From Deltaproteobacteria bacterium (GTDB taxonomy: Bacteria; Desulfobacterota; GWC2-55-46): a stretch of DNA of 6,180 bases. The stretch covers positions 1-6,180 of the forward strand of contig JAUSLB010000306.1 in the NCBI GenBank assembly GCA_030646655.1. The letters run 5' to 3'. The position numbers and the translations under genes are program-made. Within the stretch, counting starts at the first letter, position 1. Each line of letters starts with the position of its first letter. Shown piece after piece: positions 1 through 4,803 of this stretch. The notes beneath the pieces are model-generated. The model had not been told where the DNA came from. It did not search any database and worked only from the letters and a program-made list of their open reading frames with translations.

Positions 1-1
1 T

Positions 2-1978
2 ACGGAAGAATCGACGGATAAGTATTACATAATAGACAGGATCATGCCGGGGCTTAAAAAGGAAGCCCATTATACGGTCGATGAGAAGGCCCGCCAGGTC
101 CTTATGACCGACGATGGCGTAATGAAGGTAGAGGAGCTTCTTAATGTCGAAAACCTCTACGACCCCGAAAATATCGAGACCCTCCACCATGTCAATCAGG
201 CATTGAGGGCCCATGTCCTTTTCCACAGGGATGTCGACTATGTAGTAAAAGACAATCAGGTCGTGATAGTCGATGAGTTCACCGGCCGCTTGATGCCCGG
301 ACGGCGCTGGAGCGACGGGCTCCATCAGGCGGTTGAGGCGAAGGAGGGGGCAAAGATAGAGAACGAGAACCAGACGCTCGCCACCATCACCTTCCAGAAC
401 TACTTCAGGATGTACGACAAGCTCGCCGGCATGACGGGAACCGCCGACACTGAGGCGGCGGAATTCCACTCCATCTATAACTTGGAGGTCCTCGTCATCC
501 CCACCAATAAGCCCATGGCAAGGGGTGACACCATGGACCTCGTCTATAAGACCAAGGGGGAGAAGTTCAAGGCGGCTGTCAGGGAGATAGAGGATTGGCA
601 CGGCAAAGGAAGGCCTGTGCTCGTCGGCACGATCTCGATTGATGATTCGGAAAAGCTCTCCGCGGTGCTTACCAAGCGTGGCATACCGCACCATGTGCTT
701 AACGCGAAGCAGCACGAGCGCGAGGCTGAGATAGTGGCGCAGGCAGGTCGTCTCAGGGCCATTACAATATCGACGAACATGGCCGGAAGGGGCACGGACA
801 TACTGCTCGGAGGCAACCCCGAGTACCTGGCCGCTTCGCGCGCTGGCAAAGACGATTCCACTGAAGATTACCATCAGGCCTTAGAGCGGGCGCGCATCAC
901 CTGCGAGGAGGAAAAGCAGAAGGTCCTTGGGCTCGGAGGCCTCCACATACTCGGCACGGAGAGGCACGAATCGAGGCGTATCGATAACCAGCTGAGGGGC
1001 CGCGCGGGCCGCCAAGGCGACCCCGGCTCGTCCCGGTTTTACCTCTCTCTCGAAGACGACCTTTTAAGGATATTCGGGAGCGACAGGATCGCCTCCATCA
1101 TGAGCAGGATCGGCATGGAGGAGGATGTGCCCATCGAGCACGGGCTTGTCTCAAAGGCCATAGAGAACGCGCAGAAGAAGGTCGAGGCGCACAACTTCGA
1201 CATAAGGAAGCACCTCCTTGAGTACGACGACGTCATGAACCAGCAGAGGGAGGTCGTCTACGGCTACCGGAAGCAGATACTCTCGCAGTCGGGATTGCGG
1301 GACATGGTAAAGGAGTCCAGCGTCGAGGTAGCAGAAAAGATAGTCGATACCCACATAGAGGAGAAGGCGCACCCGGAGGACTGGGATTTAAAGGCCGTAG
1401 GCGATTCTGCCGCGAACCAGTTCGGGGTCTCCTTCGCCCCGAATGACGCCCATGAGGCTAACAGCAGGGAGGCTCTGGCCAAGGCGATAGTAGAGAAGGC
1501 CTGGAAGGCTTATAACGATAAGGTCGCGCTCGTAGGTGACGAGCCGTTCGCCCAGTTCGAGAAGGTCATAATGCTCCATACGCTCGATACCCTCTGGAAG
1601 GACCACCTCCTTTCAATGGACCATCTTAAAGGCGGGATAGGGCTAAGGGGCTACGGGCAGAAAGACCCGCTTCGGGAGTATAAGAAAGAGGGGTTCGACC
1701 TCTTTGTCGAGATGATATTCAGGCTCAAATCGGATGTGACCGAAAGGCTCTTTAAGGTCCAGATAAAGAGGGATGAGGAGGCCGAGGTCCCGAAACCCGA
1801 GCCGAAGCCGAGAAGGCCGGTCAATCAGAGAAAGCTCAAGTACAGCCGCGGCGAGGAAGATGAGAAGGCCACGGAGAAGGAGCAGCCCGTGACGCGCCAG
1901 GGCGAGAAGGTCGGCAGGAACGACCCCTGCCCGTGCGGAAGCGGCAAGAAGTATAAAAGGTGCTGCGGGGTTGCCTAA
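2..1978 (+). CDS. secA: Protein translocase ATPase SecA (5' end outside window)
   Basis: SecA is the ATP-driven motor that pushes unfolded preproteins through the SecYEG channel at the inner membrane. The frame is open from base 2, so the gene starts left of the window. By comparison with E. coli SecA from memory, roughly the first 225-230 residues are missing, including Walker A and the DEVD box; the ATG at 44 is internal. Visible in order: the preprotein cross-linking region with VDYVVKD and [27 protein letters not shown] (about 427-459) entering the second nucleotide-binding fold; TNMAGRGTD (about 773-799); the arginine-finger region [19 protein letters not shown] (about 965-1021); the helical scaffold with [34 protein letters not shown]; a charged, Pro-rich linker; and a C-terminal SEC-C zinc motif, CxC at 1928-1936 and CC at 1961-1966, which in SecA binds SecB and phospholipids. 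The ligands are C-x-C-x8-C-C. Nothing is broken. The identification is certain. Confidence 0.98.
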   Translation, partial: TEESTDKYYIIDRIMPGLKKEAHYTVDEKARQVLMTDDGVMKVEELLNVENLYDPENIETLHHVNQALRAHVLFHRDVDYVVKDNQVVIVDEFTGRLMPGRRWSDGLHQAVEAKEGAKIENENQTLATITFQNYFRMYDKLAGMTGTADTEAAEFHSIYNLEVLVIPTNKPMARGDTMDLVYKTKGEKFKAAVREIEDWHGKGRPVLVGTISIDDSEKLSAVLTKRGIPHHVLNAKQHEREAEIVAQAGRLRAITISTNMAGRGTDILLGGNPEYLAASRAGKDDSTEDYHQALERARITCEEEKQKVLGLGGLHILGTERHESRRIDNQLRGRAGRQGDPGSSRFYLSLEDDLLRIFGSDRIASIMSRIGMEEDVPIEHGLVSKAIENAQKKVEAHNFDIRKHLLEYDDVMNQQREVVYGYRKQILSQSGLRDMVKESSVEVAEKIVDTHIEEKAHPEDWDLKAVGDSAANQFGVSFAPNDAHEANSREALAKAIVEKAWKAYNDKVALVGDEPFAQFEKVIMLHTLDTLWKDHLLSMDHLKGGIGLRGYGQKDPLREYKKEGFDLFVEMIFRLKSDVTERLFKVQIKRDEEAEVPKPEPKPRRPVNQRKLKYSRGEEDEKATEKEQPVTRQGEKVGRNDPCPCGSGKKYKRCCGVA

Positions 1979-1991
1979 GCTCTGTAGCAAG

Positions 1992-2019
1992 TTGAAAACG
2001 CATGGCGAGCGCATAGAAT
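1992..2019 (+). promoter_or_regulatory. Candidate sigma70-type promoter upstream of argJ
   Basis: TTGAAA (1992-1997) and TAGAAT (2014-2019) are separated by 16 bases. Each box matches the sigma70 consensus at 5 of 6 positions. Transcription would begin near 2026, giving a leader of about 35 bases before the argJ ATG. That leader starts with a small hairpin (CTGAA 2029-2033, loop CTC, TTCAG 2037-2041), just before the only Shine-Dalgarno-like run, AAAGG (2042-2046). No terminator is visible after secA, so argJ could also be reached by read-through. The call rests on box matches alone. Confidence 0.4.
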
Positions 2020-2060
2020 TAATTTCTCCTGAACTCTTCAGAAAGGCTTATTTATAAAAG

Positions 2061-3272
2061 ATGCCCTTAAAAAGAAAAAACCCTCCCTTCGAGAACTTCG
2101 CTGTCCCCGGCTTCAGGGCATCAGGGATCGCCTCCGGCATCAAAAAGAACGGAAAAAAAGACCTCGCGTTGATATTGAGCGATAAGCCCGCTTATGTAGC
2201 AGGCCTCTTTACCACGAACAGGGTCAAGGCGGCCCCGGTGCTCCTTGACCTTAAAAGGATAAAAAAAGGCGTCTCAAGGGGCGTAATCATAAATAGCGGG
2301 AACGCCAACGCATGCACTGGCAAGGCAGGATATAAGACAGCCGAGGCCATGGCAACGCTCGCTGAAAAGGCCTCAGGCGCCAAGAGGGGGACTATCATGG
2401 TTGCCTCTACAGGCGTTATCGGGGTACCGCTCCCAGTTGGGAAAGTCGAGGCAGGGATAGCCGCTCTCGCAGGTTCATTGAGCTATTCCGGTTTAACGGG
2501 CGCGGCCGAGGCTATAATGACCACAGACGCCTTTATGAAAAAGGCGATCTCGAAGGTAAATATAGGCGGGAAGAGGGTAACTATCGCCGGAATAGCCAAA
2601 GGCGCCGGCATGATATGCCCGGATATGGCTACAATGCTCGCTTTTTTCGTGACGGACGCGAATATCAAGGGCCCTGCCTTAAGAAGGGCGCTTAAGAAGG
2701 CCGCTGACGCATCCTTTAACAGCATTATCGTCGATAACGACACCTCCACAAACGATACCGTCATGATATTCGCCAACGGCTGTTCTGGGTCATCTGAGAT
2801 AAGGCCCGGCACAAATGATTTTGAGGCGTTTGAAAAGGCGTTAAGGGGCATCTCCCTTGAGCTTGCCCATATGATAGTAAAAGACGGCGAAGGAGCTACG
2901 CGCTTTATCGAGATAGAGCTTAAGGGCGCAACTTCAAATGAATCAGCCAGAAAGGCCGCGAGGACGATTGCAGAATCCTTCCTCGTAAAGACCGCCTTTT
3001 TCGGGGGCGACCCGAACTGGGGGAGGATTCTGGCGGCCCTCGGGAGATCGGGCGTCAAGATGAGGGAGGAAAAGGTCGATATCTCTTTGAACGGGGTCCC
3101 TGTAGTAAAAAAGGGGCTCGATACCGGCAGGGAGAAAGAGGCGGCCAAGGCGATAAAGGAAAAAGAGGTAAAGGTCTCAGTCGACCTTAAGATGGGCAGG
3201 CGCTCAACAAGGCTCTGGACATCTGACCTATCTTTCGAGTATGTGAGGATAAACTCGGCATACAGGACTTAA
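2061..3272 (+). CDS. argJ: Glutamate N-acetyltransferase / ornithine acetyltransferase ArgJ
   Basis: ArgJ moves the acetyl group from N-acetylornithine to glutamate in the cyclic arginine pathway; some members also use acetyl-CoA, which sequence alone cannot settle. The protein has 403 residues, normal for the family. Diagnostic pieces: GLFTTNRVKAAPV near 48-60; NSGNANACTG (78-87); the oxyanion-hole motif STGVIG with Thr117-Gly118; and KGAGMICPDMATML (180-193). Self-cleavage into alpha and beta chains is expected between Ala190 and the nucleophile Thr191 (codon 2631-2633). Further on are DNDTSTNDT (225-233), VKDGEGATRF (273-282), FFGGDPNWGR (313-322) and the C-terminal DLSFEYVRINSAYRT. The start is fixed by an in-frame TAA at 2055-2057 just upstream; the Shine-Dalgarno AAAGG (2042-2046) lies rather far away, at 14 bases. 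The C-terminal stretch GRRSTRLWTSDL differs somewhat from the usual form but is intact. The HEPN gene follows after 17 bp. Confidence 0.97.
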   Translation: MPLKRKNPPFENFAVPGFRASGIASGIKKNGKKDLALILSDKPAYVAGLFTTNRVKAAPVLLDLKRIKKGVSRGVIINSGNANACTGKAGYKTAEAMATLAEKASGAKRGTIMVASTGVIGVPLPVGKVEAGIAALAGSLSYSGLTGAAEAIMTTDAFMKKAISKVNIGGKRVTIAGIAKGAGMICPDMATMLAFFVTDANIKGPALRRALKKAADASFNSIIVDNDTSTNDTVMIFANGCSGSSEIRPGTNDFEAFEKALRGISLELAHMIVKDGEGATRFIEIELKGATSNESARKAARTIAESFLVKTAFFGGDPNWGRILAALGRSGVKMREEKVDISLNGVPVVKKGLDTGREKEAAKAIKEKEVKVSVDLKMGRRSTRLWTSDLSFEYVRINSAYRT

Positions 3273-3275
3273 AAC

Positions 3276-3283
3276 AAAGGAGG
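3276..3283 (+). promoter_or_regulatory. Strong Shine-Dalgarno of the HEPN gene
   Basis: AAAGGAGG lies 6 bases before the ATG at 3290 and 3 bases after the argJ stop codon. It is the best ribosome binding site in the window; the starts of argJ, pilD and the kinase have weak or no such sites. It fixes the HEPN start and suggests this small protein is translated more efficiently than its neighbours from the same message. Confidence 0.85.
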
Positions 3284-3289
3284 TTTTAA

Positions 3290-3712
3290 ATGGAGATCCT
3301 CTTCAAAGAGGCTGACAGGTGGCTGAGACAGGCCGAATACGACTTGAAAGTGGCTGAATGGAACCAGCAGGGCGGCTTTTTCGCCCCGGCCTGTTTCTGG
3401 GCCCAGCAGGGCGCGGCGAAGTCCTTGCGCGCCTTCTTATTTATGAGCAGGGAGGACGCCAGAGAGACAAGGTCTGTCGCCGATCTGCTCGACAGGGCCA
3501 TGACCTATGAAGAAGATTTCAGGAAGTTCGCCGGCACATCCAAGAGCCTTGATATCTACTACAAGACATCCCGATTCCCTGACGCCATTCCGGGCGGCAT
3601 CCCCGCTGAGATAATAACGGACAAGGACTCGCGGGACGCCATAAAGCAGGCATCCGACATAATCTCGATAGTTGTGAAAAAGAGGAAGGGCTATCTCCCT
3701 GAAACCCTTTAA
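3290..3712 (+). CDS. HEPN domain protein (histidine-free, orphan)
   Basis: This 140-residue protein is a single HEPN domain, an alpha-helical fold found in RNases, toxins and proteins paired with minimal nucleotidyltransferases. Family features of the Pfam HEPN (PF05168) type: the first helix WLRQAEYDLKVAEW (11-24); FFAPACFWAQQGAAKSLRAF (30-49), matching the usual C..AQQAAEK.LKA helix; SVADLLDRA (62-70), where relatives often have a T-H-x-L sequence and this one has T-R-S-V; then LDIYYKTSRFPDAIPGG (87-103) and DAIKQASDIISIV (116-128), matching the tyrosine / RYPD region and the last helix. The protein contains no histidine, so the Rx4-6H RNase motif is absent. No nucleotidyltransferase gene is adjacent: argJ is 17 bp upstream and pilD 50 bp downstream. 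A binding or scaffold role is more likely than RNA cleavage. The domain call is firm; the biological role is unknown. Confidence 0.85.
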   Translation: MEILFKEADRWLRQAEYDLKVAEWNQQGGFFAPACFWAQQGAAKSLRAFLFMSREDARETRSVADLLDRAMTYEEDFRKFAGTSKSLDIYYKTSRFPDAIPGGIPAEIITDKDSRDAIKQASDIISIVVKKRKGYLPETL

Positions 3713-3715
3713 GGG

Positions 3716-3745
3716 ACGGCGTTATGCAGGGTTTTTCCCCGCCGT
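3716..3745 (+). repeat. Hairpin in the HEPN-pilD gap
   Basis: ACGGCG (3716-3721) pairs perfectly with CGCCGT (3740-3745). Inside lies a small GGG-TTTTT-CCC hairpin (3729-3739), with TTATGCA left as a bulge. A third copy of the arm, ACGG at 3753-3756, could pair instead with CCGT at 3742-3745. No T-run follows on the + strand, so this is not an ordinary intrinsic terminator. It fills nearly the whole gap before pilD, and pilD has no clear Shine-Dalgarno before its ATG. It could tune pilD expression or stabilise processed mRNA ends, but chance pairing is possible. Confidence 0.4.
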
Positions 3746-3762
3746 AAAGATGACGGTAATAA

Positions 3763-4542
3763 ATGGGTGATAAGTTGGTCTTAATCCTGCCCTTTATCTT
3801 CGGGGCCGTGGTAGGCAGCTTTCTCAATGTCTGCATCTACCGCATCCCCATAGGGCTTTCGATAGTCTCTCCCCCCTCAAAGTGCCCTTCGTGCGGAAGG
3901 CATATCCCTTTCTATTACAACATTCCGATCATAAGCTATATCATGCTCATGGGAAGGTGCGGGCTATGCAAGGCGCCTATTTCCCCGAAGTACCTGCTTG
4001 TGGAATTCATATCCGGCCTCTTTACGATATCGCTCTTCTTAAAGTTCGGGCTCTCTTTCGAGCTCTTAGCTTACTTCGCGTTCATATCATCCCTTATCGT
4101 AGTCACCTTCATCGACCTTAAATACCAGATAATCCCGGACGTGATAAGCCTGCCGGGGATAGTTGTCGGCTTTGCCGCGTCATTTTTCATCCCCTCCGTC
4201 TATTTCTTGAATTCGCTTATAGGCATCCTCGCCGGGGGCGGGGTATTATTCGGCATAGCCTCAGCTTACCTCCTCCTTACGGGAAAGGAGGGGATGGGTG
4301 GAGGGGACATAAAGCTCCTCGGCATGATAGGGGCGTTCCTCGGGTGGAAGGGGGTCATCGTGACGCTCCTTTTGGGGTCTTTTTCCGGGGCAATAATAGG
4401 CTCATTTATCATGCTCCTCTATGGAAAGGGCAGCAGGCACCCGATACCCTTCGGCCCGTTCCTCGCCTTTGGCGCCGCGATGCACCTGTTTTTCGGCGAG
4501 GCCTTGATAAGATGGTATATCGTCACGGCGGTAGGGGCTTGA
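3763..4542 (+). CDS. pilD: Prepilin peptidase / N-methyltransferase (type A24, PilD)
   Basis: This inner-membrane aspartic protease cuts the leader of type IV prepilins and type II secretion pseudopilins on the cytoplasmic side and methylates the new N-terminus. The 259 residues are typical. Near the N-terminus is GSFLNVCIYRIP (18-29), the methyltransferase-region signature. A cytoplasmic loop carries two zinc Cys pairs, C41-x2-C44 and C66-x2-C69. The catalytic aspartates are Asp118 (FIDLKYQIIPD) and Asp182 (GMGGGDIKLLG). Several hydrophobic helices follow, near 5-27, 78-118, 128-172 and 184-255. An in-frame TAA at 3760-3762 makes ATG 3763 the earliest possible start. No good Shine-Dalgarno precedes it. 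TTG at 3775 is a possible alternative, since GGTGA (3766-3770) lies just before it, and would shorten the protein by four residues without touching any motif. The gene probably shares a message with argJ and the HEPN gene. No pilin gene is in the window. Confidence 0.96.
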   Translation: MGDKLVLILPFIFGAVVGSFLNVCIYRIPIGLSIVSPPSKCPSCGRHIPFYYNIPIISYIMLMGRCGLCKAPISPKYLLVEFISGLFTISLFLKFGLSFELLAYFAFISSLIVVTFIDLKYQIIPDVISLPGIVVGFAASFFIPSVYFLNSLIGILAGGGVLFGIASAYLLLTGKEGMGGGDIKLLGMIGAFLGWKGVIVTLLLGSFSGAIIGSFIMLLYGKGSRHPIPFGPFLAFGAAMHLFFGEALIRWYIVTAVGA

Positions 4543-4603
4543 ATTTTTGAAATTTCGGGTAAGAAAAAAAGTAACGCTAAAAGGAAATTTTCTAAAAATA
4601 ATC

Positions 4604-4728
4604 GGGCATAGGGTGCGGCGACCGTAGGGTTGGAGGAGGGGCGGGCGAGGGGGGCAGAAGTGGTATCTGAGGAAGGTTCGGCGGGCTCGTCCGGCGGAAG
4701 GAGGATGCAGTGAGCCTACCCTATGCCC
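4604..4728. repeat. 125-bp palindromic element with perfect 11-bp ends; candidate structured RNA
   Basis: GGGCATAGGGT (4604-4614) is the exact reverse complement of ACCCTATGCCC (4718-4728). The enclosed bases are GC-rich and strongly purine-biased on the + strand, with AT-rich sequence on both sides of the core region (4543-4603 and 4751-4803). Smaller pairings fit inside the closing stem: CGG/CCG (4616-4618/4622-4624), CAGA/TCTG (4655-4658/4666-4669) and GGCTC/GAGCC (4684-4688/4712-4716). Together they would make a multi-branched RNA, but I folded this by eye. No convincing reading frame crosses it. I see no flanking target duplication, which weakens a transposon reading. I do not recognise it as SRP RNA, 6S RNA, tmRNA, RNase P RNA or a common riboswitch. 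The inverted repeat is certain; the RNA interpretation is inference. Confidence 0.5.
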
Positions 4729-4750
4729 AAAAAGCGCCCCAGTTGGGCGC
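4729..4750 (-). terminator. Intrinsic-terminator-like hairpin, minus orientation
   Basis: GCGCCC (4734-4739) and GGGCGC (4745-4750) form a perfect 6-bp GC stem around a 5-base loop. On the minus strand the stem is followed directly by five T (the complement of 4729-4733), the usual form of a rho-independent terminator. On the + strand it is followed by AAAGAGG, with no T-run. All recognised neighbouring genes are on the + strand, so it would stop antisense transcription coming from the kinase gene, or form part of the adjacent structured element. Confidence 0.45.
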
Positions 4751-4762
4751 AAAGAGGCCTTG

Positions 4763-4768
4763 ATTATA
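4763..4768 (-). promoter_or_regulatory. Possible minus-strand -10 box
   Basis: The minus strand reads TATAAT here, a perfect -10 hexamer, and a transcript from it would start near 4756 and run leftward into the two hairpins. No matching -35 box stands at 15-18 bases (the nearest, TTGGAA, is only 11 bases away) and there is no TG extension. The flank is AT-rich, so a chance match is easy. It is listed because it bears on whether the palindromic element is transcribed leftward. Confidence 0.2.
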
Positions 4769-4803
4769 TTGTTTAAAATTTCCAAACTTCTAAGCCGATT
4801 ATT

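Noticed and set aside
2483..3148. Long minus-strand open frame (221 codons) opposite argJ
   Set aside because: It is wholly antisense to a clearly functional argJ, its translation resembles no family I know, and such frames arise from codon bias in the sense gene. The shorter minus-strand frames opposite secA, the HEPN gene and the kinase gene are rejected for the same reason.
3882..4121. Plus-strand frame inside pilD (and a similar one at 4344-4550)
   Set aside because: Both are out-of-frame readings within pilD, whose frame has every family motif. They have no supporting ribosome site or homology.
4547..4583. TTGAAA at 4547 as a -35 box for a rightward transcript of the palindromic element
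   Set aside because: No acceptable -10 box occurs at 16-18 bases; the nearest TAAAAG begins 25 bases downstream.
4684..4716. Resemblance to bacterial SRP (4.5S) RNA: GTCCGG, then GGAAGGA and GCAG inside a GGCTC/GAGCC stem
   Set aside because: The near-invariant GTCCGGAAGGAAGCAGC core is interrupted and altered here, and the apical loop would have seven bases rather than a GGAA tetraloop. SRP RNA is too conserved for this.
4604..4728. MITE-like transposable element with 11-bp terminal inverted repeats
   Set aside because: The size and ends fit, but no direct target duplication is visible immediately outside the arms and no second copy lies in the window. It remains possible, so it is reported only as a palindromic element.
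4760..4779. Plus-strand promoter TTGATT ... TAAAAT before the kinase gene
   Set aside because: The boxes are only 8 bases apart, far short of the 16-18 needed, and no better -35 lies upstream of TAAAAT.
4402..4785. Minus-strand frame of 127 codons spanning the palindromic element and the end of pilD
   Set aside because: It overlaps pilD in antisense, crosses both hairpins, and gives a low-complexity Arg/Pro-rich product with no domain. The nucleotide structure explains the region better.
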